A stretch of 20,618 nucleotides of DNA, taken from an uncultured bacterium. Lineage in GTDB: Bacteria > Actinomycetota > UBA4738 > HRBIN12. The notes below the pieces were generated by a model, which saw only the letters and a list, made by a program, of their open reading frames with translations, made no database searches and was not told the origin of the DNA. The stretch lies in the NCBI GenBank assembly GCA_937881155.1, contig CALGFI010000097.1, positions 1 to 20,618 of the forward strand, read 5' to 3'. Every line of letters starts with the position of its first letter. Within the stretch, counting starts at the first letter, position 1. A program made the translations under genes and the position numbers. Positions 7,954 through 14,851 of the stretch are shown here, piece after piece.

Positions 7954-7959
7954 CCTCCC
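7954..7959 (-). promoter_or_regulatory. Shine-Dalgarno GGGAGG pointing to an ATC start
   Basis: GGGAGG on the minus strand is followed by 5 nt and then ATC (7948-7946), in frame with the PASTA kinase. It is the only strong Shine-Dalgarno between the in-frame stop and the kinase domain. It decides the placement of the kinase start at an unusual codon. Confidence 0.4.
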
Positions 7960-8028
7960 GATCGTTCTTGCGTTGCGATTGGACCGTTGCGGGCTGACGG
8001 ACACGAGCCGGAGGCGCGTCCGGGCGCT

Positions 8029-8034
8029 CATCCT
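8029..8034 (-). promoter_or_regulatory. Candidate -10 box (TAGGAT) for PASTA kinase
   Basis: TAGGAT on the minus strand would give transcription from about 8022 and a leader of about 75 nt to the proposed kinase start. The whole 7949-8067 intergenic stretch separates the divergent kinase and membrane-protein genes. No matching plus-strand promoter was found. Confidence 0.4.
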
Positions 8035-8067
8035 AGGCCATGCACGGCTGGGAACCCGGGAACGCGG

Positions 8068-8778
8068 GTGAACGTTCCGGCGCCGGACGAGGACTTTCAG
8101 GACGCCTTCGCCCGGATCGAGGCCGCCGTGGCGGAGGGCGAGACGGACCTGGCGGCGCTCGGTTTCTGGAGGCTCCTGTCAAAGGTGAAGCGCGATCCCG
8201 TGCTGTCGTCGCACTGGGCGGACGCGGCGGGACGGATCGATCGCGTGGCGTTCGAATCGCGGGTCCGGTTGCGGTTCCCGATCTGGTTCGGGAACGCGGT
8301 GCTCGTCGGTGCCACGGCCGCCGGCGTTGCTGCCGTGATCATCGCGGTCCAGACGACGTCACCGACGGTTGCCGGGCTCGCGTTGGTCTTCGCCGCCGCG
8401 GACTGGTCGGCTTCGGTCCACGGGCTCGCGCACTGGCTCGCCGGGCGCGCCGCCCGGATCCGGTTCACGTCGTACTTCTTCGACCGGCCGTTTCCTCCGA
8501 CGCCCGGCTTGAAGTCGGACTACGCCACATACCTCCGGGCGAGTCCCGAGGCGAGGGCGTGGATGCACGCGTCGGGCGCGATCGCATCGAAGATCGCGCC
8601 GCTCGCGGCGCTCGCGTTCTGGCCGGCGACGGTCGCTCCCGTGTGGGCCGCCCTGGTCATCGCCGCGTATACGCTCGTGCTGATCGTGTTCGACGTCGTC
8701 TATTCCATTCGGTACAGCGACTGGAAGAAGGTGCGGCGCGAGCTGCGTGTGGCTCGGGGGCGGGCCGCCTCGCGGTGA
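8068..8778 (+). CDS. Four-helix membrane protein with HxxxH motif, unknown function
   Basis: A 236-aa protein not assigned to a named family. Residues 1-65 are soluble, acidic and helical. Hydrophobic helices follow at about 71-95, 99-116, 170-190 and 192-213, ending in a basic tail after YSDWKKVRRE. The second helix runs into SVHGLAHWLAGR (H118, H122), which has the spacing of the HExxH zinc motif of site-2-type (M50) membrane peptidases but with Gly in place of the catalytic Glu; a third His is at 167 (WMHASG). A non-catalytic M50 relative is possible but unproven. GTG 8068 was chosen because upstream residues in the open frame are low-complexity Pro/Arg sequence. Confidence 0.7.
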   Translation: MNVPAPDEDFQDAFARIEAAVAEGETDLAALGFWRLLSKVKRDPVLSSHWADAAGRIDRVAFESRVRLRFPIWFGNAVLVGATAAGVAAVIIAVQTTSPTVAGLALVFAAADWSASVHGLAHWLAGRAARIRFTSYFFDRPFPPTPGLKSDYATYLRASPEARAWMHASGAIASKIAPLAALAFWPATVAPVWAALVIAAYTLVLIVFDVVYSIRYSDWKKVRRELRVARGRAASR

Positions 8779-8807
8779 GGCGAAGGCCAGTCGCGCGCTC
8801 CGGCGTC

Positions 8808-8813
8808 TATCCT
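8808..8813 (+). promoter_or_regulatory. Candidate -10 box (TATCCT) upstream of TPP riboswitch
   Basis: TATCCT places transcription start near 8820, a few bases before the first conserved riboswitch segment at 8828. That is where an aptamer-bearing leader should begin. No clear -35 is seen. Confidence 0.4.
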
Positions 8814-8827
8814 GGGAGCGATCCACC

Positions 8828-8930
8828 GGGGAGCTCGAGCGACCGGGCTGAGAGGCCGTCAGCGCGTTCTTGGGGAGCGCGGGCGACGGCGACCCGACGA
8901 ACCTGCACCGGGTAATTCCGGCGGAGGGAG
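8828..8930 (+). ncRNA. TPP riboswitch (THI element) controlling thiE
   Basis: The conserved TPP aptamer blocks occur in order: GGGGAGC (8828-8834), GGCTGAGA (8846-8853), GACCC (8891-8895), GAACCTG (8899-8905) and CCGGGTAATTCCGGCGGAGG (8908-8927). Between the second and third lies an enlarged P3 arm, with GCCGTC (8855-8860) pairing with GACGGC (8885-8890), common in GC-rich bacteria. The last block contains the Shine-Dalgarno GGAGGGAG (8923-8930) for the ATG at 8934. TPP binding should therefore hide the ribosome site directly, giving translational repression without a separate expression platform. Confidence 0.93.
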
Positions 8931-8933
8931 AAG

Positions 8934-9569
8934 ATGAGACTCGATCCGCGCTCGCTCTCGGTCTACGTCGTGACGTCGAGCCGCGGTGCGAGCGGGAATG
9001 GTCATCTGGAGATCGCCGCCGCGGCCGTGGCCGGCCGAGCCACAGCGGTTCAGCTCCGGGCGCCGGAGCTGACGGACGAATCGTTACTGCCGCTCGCGCG
9101 CGAGATCGCCGAGCGGTGCCGGGCGGCGGGCGTGCTCTTCGTCGTGAACGACCGCGTCGAGGTCGCCGCCGCCGTCGGCGCGGGAGCGCACGTCGGCCAG
9201 GATGACGATCCGGAGAGGGCGCGAGGCCTTCTCGGGGTCGACGCGGTCCTCGGCGTCAGCGTCGGCACCGTCGATGACGTCGCGGTCGCCGAACGCGCCG
9301 GCGCCGACTACCTCGGGGTGACGGTGTTCTCGACCTCGACCAAGCCGGATGCCCGCCCCATCGGGCTCGACGGGCTGAGCCAGATCGTCGCCGCCACGTC
9401 CATACCGGTGGTCGGTATCGGAGGCATCGACGCCGCGAACGCGAGAGACGTCCTCGCCGCTGGCGCCGCCGGTGTCGCGGTGATATCCGCCGTTGCCGAC
9501 GCGGACGATCCCATCGCCGCCGTAGGCAGCCTGGTCGACGCGGTGAAGCGAGCCGGCGCGACGCGATGA
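8934..9569 (+). CDS. thiE: Thiamine-phosphate synthase
   Basis: A 211-aa TIM-barrel enzyme that joins HMP pyrophosphate and the thiazole phosphate to give thiamine monophosphate. Motifs are AVQLR (38-42), FVVNDRVEVA (69-78), HVGQDD (86-91), GVTVFSTSTK (128-137, diphosphate-binding) and VVGIGGI (159-165). The usual QLRxK lysine is absent (QLRAPE), an unusual substitution in the pyrophosphate-binding region. Length is standard. It lies directly behind the TPP riboswitch whose 3' end carries its Shine-Dalgarno. Its TGA overlaps the next gene's ATG (ATGA), so the PurM-like gene is part of the thiamine-controlled unit. Confidence 0.93.
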   Translation: MRLDPRSLSVYVVTSSRGASGNGHLEIAAAAVAGRATAVQLRAPELTDESLLPLAREIAERCRAAGVLFVVNDRVEVAAAVGAGAHVGQDDDPERARGLLGVDAVLGVSVGTVDDVAVAERAGADYLGVTVFSTSTKPDARPIGLDGLSQIVAATSIPVVGIGGIDAANARDVLAAGAAGVAVISAVADADDPIAAVGSLVDAVKRAGATR

Positions 9570-10639
9570 GCGAGCAACGAACGGGCAAGGCGACCGCGGA
9601 GCTGTTCGAGCGCGTCATCCTGTCTCGCCTCGGGGCGCGAGATCCGGACGTCTTGGTCGGTCCCCGCCACGGCGTCGACGTCGGCGTCGTTCGTGTCGCG
9701 AACGGCGTCGCCATGGCGCTCACGGCGGATCCGGTGTTCATCGTGCCCGCGTACGGATGGGAGCGTGCGGCGTGGTTCGCGGTTCACATCCTCGCTTCCG
9801 ACGCGTCGACGAGTGGTCTCCCGCTCCGGTGGATGGCCGTCGACCTGAACCTGCCACCCGAGATCACCGACGACGAGCTCACGTCGCTCTGGGACGCGTT
9901 CCACCGCGCGTGCGAGGGCATCGGCGTCGCCGTGGTGACGGGCCACACGGCGAGGTACGACGGCTGCAACTGGCCGATGGTGGGAGGCGCGGTCTGCATG
10001 GCGTCGGGACCCGAGGACCGGTTCGTCACACCGGCAATGGCCCGAGTCGGGGACCGGATCGTCGTCACCAAGGGCGCCGCGATCGAGGCCACGGCGCTGT
10101 TCGCGGCGACGTTCCCGGATCGCCTGGCGGACGGTGTTGGACGCGATACCGTCGAAGCCGGCGACCGGCTGTTCGAGCAGATGACCGTGGTGCCGGAAGC
10201 CACGGTCGCGCGCGAGTTCGGCGTTCGCCAGGCGGGCGTCACGTCGATGCACGACGCGACCGAGGGTGGAGTGGTCGGCGGACTCAGCGAGGTCGCGGCG
10301 GCGTCGAACATGGGGATGCGGGTCGACCTCGCTGCGATCCCCGTCCGGCCGGAGGTGCGCGCGATCTGCGAGCACACGGGTATGGATCCCTACACCTCGA
10401 TCTCCGAGGGGACGTTGATCGCGACCGTCGTTCCCCAGAAATCGGAGGCGTTCGTGAGCGCGCTCACCGAATCGGGAGTGGACGCCGCCGACGTCGGTGA
10501 GATCCGGCCGCCGTCCGACGGGCGCGTCCTCGTCACCCCCGACGGGGACTCAGTGCTGGAGCACCCGGGTCTCGATCCGTTCTGGGGCGCGTTCGGGCGG
10601 TGGGCGCAGGACGCAGCCGGGATCGCCGAAGCCGGATAG
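9566..10639 (+). CDS. AIR synthase-related (PurM/HypE/ThiL superfamily) protein
   Basis: A 357-aa protein of the PurM-like ATP-binding superfamily. The N-terminal half has TADPVF (53-58), a helix with FAVHILASDASTSGLP (71-86) and VVTGHTARY (123-131). The C-terminal half begins GDRIVVTKGAAIEATA (162-177) and has the signature HDATEGGVVGGLSEVA (229-244), matching the DxTxGG motif of HypE and ThiL. It is not an ordinary ThiL: the GDDAA-type N-terminal motif is replaced by RHGVDVGVV. Its ATG overlaps the thiE stop and lies under the TPP riboswitch, so thiamine-monophosphate kinase or another thiamine step is inferred. Other possibilities are a HypE-like carbamoyl dehydratase or an unrelated kinase. 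Confidence 0.8.
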   Translation: MSEQRTGKATAELFERVILSRLGARDPDVLVGPRHGVDVGVVRVANGVAMALTADPVFIVPAYGWERAAWFAVHILASDASTSGLPLRWMAVDLNLPPEITDDELTSLWDAFHRACEGIGVAVVTGHTARYDGCNWPMVGGAVCMASGPEDRFVTPAMARVGDRIVVTKGAAIEATALFAATFPDRLADGVGRDTVEAGDRLFEQMTVVPEATVAREFGVRQAGVTSMHDATEGGVVGGLSEVAAASNMGMRVDLAAIPVRPEVRAICEHTGMDPYTSISEGTLIATVVPQKSEAFVSALTESGVDAADVGEIRPPSDGRVLVTPDGDSVLEHPGLDPFWGAFGRWAQDAAGIAEAG

Positions 10640-10646
10640 GAGCGGC

Positions 10647-10748
10647 ATGTCGCTGCGCGTGAACGGGATCGTTCTCGACTGCGCCCATCTGCGTTCAGTC
10701 TCCGTCCCGATGAAGCCGACGGAATGGACGCGTCGGCTCGCCCGCTAG
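10647..10748 (+). pseudogene. VOC-family N-terminal stub (33 codons)
   Basis: A short frame with GGAG six bases before its ATG encodes MSLRVNGIVLDCAHL and then unrelated sequence, stopping at TAG after 33 codons. The first 14 residues closely resemble the opening of actinobacterial glyoxalase/VOC proteins (RVNGIVLDCADP). The rest of that roughly 120-aa domain is missing, so this is best read as a deletion remnant. It could alternatively be a genuine small peptide. The TAG stop is also the first half of the TAGGGT promoter box of the next gene. Confidence 0.45.
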
Positions 10749-10751
10749 GGT
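10746..10751 (+). promoter_or_regulatory. Candidate -10 box (TAGGGT) for pseudouridine kinase, leaderless type
   Basis: TAGGGT ends 7 nt before the GTG at 10759, the typical distance for a leaderless actinobacterial mRNA. No Shine-Dalgarno is present. It suggests that the pseudouridine genes are transcribed separately from the thiamine unit. Confidence 0.45.
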
Positions 10752-10758
10752 TGCCGAC

Positions 10759-11673
10759 GTGGACGTGATCGCGGTCGGGGACGTGATGCTCGACGTCCGT
10801 GTCGAGGCCGGGGCGCTGGAGGAGGGCGGCGACGTCCACGGCAAGGTGCTCGTCCGTCCCGGCGGAAGCGCGTCGAACGTCGCCGTCTGGGCGGCCCACG
10901 CCGGCTCGCGGACGCGGATCCACGGCCGTGTTGGCACGGACACCGCGGGTGCGTTGATCCGCGACGAGCTCATCCGTCACGGCGTCGAGCCGGCGCTCAC
11001 GGTCGATCCTGAAGCCGACACGGGCACGATGCTCGTCGTGCACGAGCCCGGCGTGCGCTCGATGGTCGCCGACCGCGGCGCGAACGGGGGACTGTCGCCG
11101 CAGGACCTGCCGGACCGGATCCAAGCGACGGCCGTCCTCGTCTCGGGATACACGTTGTTGCATGAGCCGACGTTCGAGGCCGCCGCTGCCGCTCTGCACC
11201 GTGCCCGGGCGCGCTTCCTGGCGGTCGACGGCGCCTCGTGGCCCATGCTGCGTGACTTCGGCGCCGACCGGTTCTTCGAGGCGACCGCGGCAGCCAACGT
11301 CCTGTTCGTCAACGAGCGCGAGGCGGAGATCCTGACCGGCCGACGACGCGAATCCGCGGCCGACGCGCTCTCCGCGCGGTATCCGGTGGTGTGCGTGAAG
11401 CTCGCGGAGGCCGGCGCTCTCATGTCGTGGGAGGGTCTGTCGATCCGGCTCGAAGGAACGCCCGCAAAGGAGCTCGATCCGACGGGCGCAGGCGACGCGT
11501 TCGACGGAGTGCTCCTCGCGCAGTTGGCCGCGGGCCGCTCACCGGGCGATGCGTTGCAGGCGGCGTGCCGTGCCGGCGCGCAGGTCGCAGAGAGCTACGA
11601 GACGTGGCCGACGTCGTCGACGCGTGCCGCCGAACGCGAACCCGCACGCGACGCGCCGGCCGACACTCGGTGA
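10759..11673 (+). CDS. PfkB-family carbohydrate kinase, probable pseudouridine kinase
   Basis: A 304-aa ribokinase-fold enzyme. It has VGDVMLDV (6-13), the substrate loop RPGGSASNVAVWAA (33-46), GRVGTDTAG (56-64), VNEREAEILTG (184-194) and the anion-hole/catalytic motif DPTGAGDAFDG (240-250, with D246 as the base). The substrate is not readable from these motifs alone, but the next gene is pseudouridine-5'-phosphate glycosidase and the two overlap by 4 nt, so phosphorylation of pseudouridine is the best inference. GTG start follows a leaderless-type -10. The C-terminal 20 residues are polar, Arg/Ala-rich and probably unstructured. Confidence 0.85.
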   Translation: MDVIAVGDVMLDVRVEAGALEEGGDVHGKVLVRPGGSASNVAVWAAHAGSRTRIHGRVGTDTAGALIRDELIRHGVEPALTVDPEADTGTMLVVHEPGVRSMVADRGANGGLSPQDLPDRIQATAVLVSGYTLLHEPTFEAAAAALHRARARFLAVDGASWPMLRDFGADRFFEATAAANVLFVNEREAEILTGRRRESAADALSARYPVVCVKLAEAGALMSWEGLSIRLEGTPAKELDPTGAGDAFDGVLLAQLAAGRSPGDALQAACRAGAQVAESYETWPTSSTRAAEREPARDAPADTR

Positions 11674-12569
11674 GCGAGCTGGTCCTCCCCTCCGAGGAGG
11701 TGGGGGATGCGCTCGCGTCCGGGCGAGCCGTGGTGGCGCTCGAGACGAGCGTCATCGGGCAGGGGCTGCCGCCGCCGAGGAACATCGAATGCGCCCAACG
11801 CATGACCGCCGCGATCCGCGCATCGGGGGCAACTCCCGCGTGGACGGCCGTCGTCGAAGGCGAGGTTCGTGTCGGGCTCACCGATCGGCAGCTCGAGGCG
11901 TTCGCCGATCCCGGACGTTCGTCGAAGGTCGCTCGGCGCGACATCGCGTTCGCCGTCGCGAACGGACTCCTCGGCGCCACGACGGTATCGGCGACGATCT
12001 GGGCAGCATCCCAAGCTGGCGTTCGCATCTGTGTCACCGGCGGCATCGGCGGCGTGCACACGCGAAGCGGCGACGTTTCCGCCGATCTCCTCGAGCTGTC
12101 GCGAACGAGCGTGCTGCTCGTCTGTTCGGGCCCCAAGTCGATCGTCGACCCGATCGCGACCGCGGAACGGCTCGACGAGCTCGGCATCGCAACCGTGGGG
12201 TATCGAACGGACCTCCTGCCGTTCTTCGTGGTCGCGGCGACCGATGTCGAACTGGATCAACGCGTGGACGATGCCGCGGCCGCGGCGCTGCTCGTTCGCG
12301 CACAGGAGTCGCTCCGTTCGGCGGGGGCGATCCTGCTCTGCAACCCCGTCCCCGCCGCCTTCGCCCTCGACGCGGCGGAGGTCGCGAACGCCGTCCGCGC
12401 GTGCGAGGACGAGGCCGAACGCGACGGGATCCGCGGCAAGGCGCTCACGCCGTTCCTGCTGCCGTGCGTGGCGGCCCGAACCGACGGCTCGAGCCTCGGG
12501 GCCAACCTCGCCCTGCTCGAATCGAACGCCCGGCTCGCGGGTGAGGTCGCGGTCGCCGCTACGGCCTGA
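11670..12569 (+). CDS. psuG: Pseudouridine-5'-phosphate glycosidase
   Basis: A 299-aa enzyme that cleaves the C-C glycosidic bond of pseudouridine 5'-phosphate to uracil and ribose 5-phosphate. Motifs in order are VALETSVIGQGLPPPRN (22-38), WTAVVEGEVRVGL (58-70), SKVARRDIA (85-93), VTGGIGGVH (122-130), SGPKSIVD (153-160), VGYRTDLLPFF (176-186), NPVP, and GKALTPFLLP with SLGANLALLESNARLA at the end. The start is GTG overlapping the kinase TGA; the longer open frame upstream is shadow of the kinase gene. It finishes immediately next to the stop codon of the convergent glycosyltransferase. Confidence 0.93.
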   Translation: MSELVLPSEEVGDALASGRAVVALETSVIGQGLPPPRNIECAQRMTAAIRASGATPAWTAVVEGEVRVGLTDRQLEAFADPGRSSKVARRDIAFAVANGLLGATTVSATIWAASQAGVRICVTGGIGGVHTRSGDVSADLLELSRTSVLLVCSGPKSIVDPIATAERLDELGIATVGYRTDLLPFFVVAATDVELDQRVDDAAAAALLVRAQESLRSAGAILLCNPVPAAFALDAAEVANAVRACEDEAERDGIRGKALTPFLLPCVAARTDGSSLGANLALLESNARLAGEVAVAATA

Positions 12570-13616
12570 CTACCGGAGCCAGGTCTTGGCGATCGCCTTC
12601 GAGAAGTTCCACGCGTAGCGAAGTGACTTCGGCTTCTTCGACTCGCCGCCCCGCCGCGTGAGGAACGTGACGGGAACCTCGACGATCCTCGCGCGCTGTC
12701 GGAGCGCCTCGATCGTCACCTCCGACGTCCAGAACTGGTCCTGTTCGAGGATCAGCGTCCGCAGCGTGTCGGCGCGCGTCGCCCGGTACCCGCTCGAGAT
12801 GTCGGTGACGCGCTGCCCGGTGAGGATCGTCACCAGCCACGAAAAGAAGTGGACCCCCGCGTTGCGGATCCACGGGCCGCGCTCGTAGTCGCCGAGCACC
12901 CGCGAGCCGTTCACGTGATCCGCCTGACCCTCCAGGATCGGCTTGACGAGCACGGGGAGCTCCTCGGGCTGGTGCTGTCCGTCGGCGTCGATCGTCACGA
13001 CGATGTCGGCGCCGAGCTCGAGCGCGATCTCATAGCCGACGCGGAGCGCGAGGCCGCCGCCGCGGCGGATCGGGAGGCTGGTCACGAGCGCGCCGGCCTT
13101 GCTCGCGACGTCGGGGGTTCCATCGTCCGAATGGTCGTCGACGACGATCGTGACCACGTGGTGGTCCTCGACCTCGGCAGGCAACGCGTGGATCACGGCG
13201 GCGATGTTCTCGGCCTCGTTGAACGCGGGTGAGACGACCACGATGCGCTTGCCGGCGGGCAGCTCGGCGGCGCGGTCCCGATCGAACGACGCCTTGCCGA
13301 TCGACTCGACGAGCAGGCGGATGCTCCGCTCGTTCGTATCGACGTAGGTCTGCAGCCGCAGAAGCAGAAGGAACAGGATCGCCACGGCGATCAGCAGCAC
13401 CGCCGTGAGCCGCCGACCCGAACCCGGCGCGAAGTTCAACGTCTCGAAGATCGGGTTGAACACGCCGGGCGCCGCCGCCAGCGCGATGACGCCCAGCGCG
13501 ATGACGCTGGAGATGATCAGGCTCAGGCGGCTGATGCGTTGCCGGCCGTAGCGAACGATCGAGACGGCGACGAACGCCGCGGCGAGCGCGGCGCCCACGA
13601 TCCGAAGGGCGAGCAT
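12570..13616 (-). CDS. DUF2304-GT2 fusion: membrane glycosyltransferase (Dpm1-like)
   Basis: A 348-aa protein. Residues 1-110 match the layout of DUF2304 membrane domains: hydrophobic helices at about 4-20, 30-50 and 71-88, then LRLQTYVDTNERSIRLL. From 124 to the end is a GT-A fold family 2 transferase: VVVSPAFNEAENI (126-138), VVDDHSDDGTPD (158-169), the metal-binding VTIDADGQHQPEE (207-219), NGSRVLGDYERG, and a VTDISSGYRATR acceptor loop. The GT2 part resembles polyprenyl-phosphate mannose/glucose synthases. It follows UDP-sulfoquinovose synthase by 20 nt in the same orientation, so it may use that sugar or a related one; this is inference. There is no strong Shine-Dalgarno. Confidence 0.88.
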   Translation of the reverse strand: MLALRIVGAALAAAFVAVSIVRYGRQRISRLSLIISSVIALGVIALAAAPGVFNPIFETLNFAPGSGRRLTAVLLIAVAILFLLLLRLQTYVDTNERSIRLLVESIGKASFDRDRAAELPAGKRIVVVSPAFNEAENIAAVIHALPAEVEDHHVVTIVVDDHSDDGTPDVASKAGALVTSLPIRRGGGLALRVGYEIALELGADIVVTIDADGQHQPEELPVLVKPILEGQADHVNGSRVLGDYERGPWIRNAGVHFFSWLVTILTGQRVTDISSGYRATRADTLRTLILEQDQFWTSEVTIEALRQRARIVEVPVTFLTRRGGESKKPKSLRYAWNFSKAIAKTWLR

Positions 13617-13636
13617 CGATTACGTCGCGCGGACCC

Positions 13637-14812
13637 TCAGCGCGCCGAGCCCTCGCGGATGCCTCGCCACCTGGTCACCGGCAAGATGTGGTCGAAGATG
13701 ACCCGAGCCTTGTATCGCTCGATGGTCGCGAACATCGACTCGATGAGCGTCTCGGACAGCAGGTGCGGCTCGAGCCCCAGGTCGAGCAGCTTGGTGTGCG
13801 TCGCCCTGTAGTAGTGCTCCTCCTTCTCGACGCGAGGGTTGTCGAGGTGGTCGACGCGCACGTCGATCCCGACCTGCTTGCCGGCGCTCTGTACCAGCCT
13901 GGCCAGGTCGAGCACGGAGAACTGCTCGGTGAACTGGTTGAACACCCGGTACTCGCCGGCCTCGGGTGGGTTCAGGATCGCAAGCTCGACGCAGCGGATG
14001 GTGTCGACGATGTTCAAGTACCCCCGCGTTTGTCCGCCCGTGCCGTACACCGTGAGCGGGTGGCCGATCACCGCCTGCAGGCAGAATCGGTTGAGTGCCG
14101 TGCCGAACACCTCGTCGTAGTCGAACCGAGTGTTCAGACGCTCGTCGAGTGTGGTGTCCTCGGTCTCGATCCCGTACACGACCCCCTGGTTCAGATCGGT
14201 CGAGCGCAGGCCCCAGATGCGGCAGGCGAAGTGGATGTTGTTCGAGTCGTGCACCTTCGTCAGGTGGTACATCGAGCCGGGCAGCTTGGGGAACGGAAGG
14301 ATGTCGCTCCGGCCCTTGTGATGGATCTCGATGAAGCCCTCCTCGATGTCGATGTCGGGCGTTCCGTACTCGCCCATCGTGCCGAGCTTCACCAGATGCG
14401 CGTCCGGCGCGAACTCCGCCATGGCGTACAGGACGTTCAGCGTGTTGATGACGTTGTTCGTCTGCGTGAACACGGCGTGCTCGCGGTCGATCATCGAGTA
14501 CGGCGCGCTCGGCATCTCGCCGTAGTGGACGATGGCTTCGGGCCGGAAGTCGCGGAAGATGCGCTCGACGACGTCCCAGTCGAGCAGGTCGCCCTCGCTC
14601 ACGCCGATCTCGAGCCCCGTTACCCCGCGGAACGCGCTCGCGCGCTCGGGGAGCGAGGCCGCGATCGGGGTGAGCGAGTCCGTTCCGGCCTCGGCGTGCG
14701 CGTGCCGGCGGAGATAGTTGTCGACGGCGTGCACCTCGTGGCCGAGGCGCGCGAACCGCATGGACGTCGGCCACCCCAGGTAACCGTCGCCGCCGAGGAT
14801 CAGGATGCGCAC
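13637..14812 (-). CDS. sqdB: UDP-sulfoquinovose synthase
   Basis: A 391-aa extended SDR that converts UDP-glucose and sulfite to UDP-sulfoquinovose. Similarity to plant SQD1 and bacterial SqdB is visible along the whole length: GGDGYLGWPT (7-16), HYGEMPSAPYSMIDR (96-110), FTQTNNVINTLNVLYA (115-130), VKLGTMGEYGTPDIDIEEG (141-159), MYHLTKVHDS (181-190), DLNQGVVYG (206-214), YGTGGQTRGYLNI and FNQFTEQFSV. The catalytic T145, Y182 and K186 are in place. The two conserved stretches specific to SQD1, not just generic epimerase motifs, make the call strong. GTG start with AGAGGA upstream. A TAGGAT -10 lies about 33 nt before it. Confidence 0.93.
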   Translation of the reverse strand: MRILILGGDGYLGWPTSMRFARLGHEVHAVDNYLRRHAHAEAGTDSLTPIAASLPERASAFRGVTGLEIGVSEGDLLDWDVVERIFRDFRPEAIVHYGEMPSAPYSMIDREHAVFTQTNNVINTLNVLYAMAEFAPDAHLVKLGTMGEYGTPDIDIEEGFIEIHHKGRSDILPFPKLPGSMYHLTKVHDSNNIHFACRIWGLRSTDLNQGVVYGIETEDTTLDERLNTRFDYDEVFGTALNRFCLQAVIGHPLTVYGTGGQTRGYLNIVDTIRCVELAILNPPEAGEYRVFNQFTEQFSVLDLARLVQSAGKQVGIDVRVDHLDNPRVEKEEHYYRATHTKLLDLGLEPHLLSETLIESMFATIERYKARVIFDHILPVTRWRGIREGSAR

Positions 14813-14845
14813 GGGATGTCCTCTCTCGGGGAGGAAACGGCGGTC

Positions 14846-14851
14846 ATCCTA
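14846..14851 (-). promoter_or_regulatory. Candidate -10 box (TAGGAT) for sqdB-glycosyltransferase
   Basis: TAGGAT on the minus strand gives a start near 14839 and a leader of about 27 nt, which includes a Shine-Dalgarno-like AGAGGA before the GTG at 14812. The motif is identical to the one before the PASTA kinase. No clear -35. Confidence 0.45.

Noticed and set aside
7600..8031. Minus-strand frame starting at an ATG overlapping TAGGAT as an alternative kinase start
   Set aside because: It is in a different frame from the kinase domain and encodes low-complexity Arg/Ser sequence; it would need a frameshift for which there is no evidence.
6545..8071. 508-codon plus-strand open frame
   Set aside because: Antisense of the PASTA kinase; Arg/Asp/Val-rich shadow typical of GC-rich DNA.
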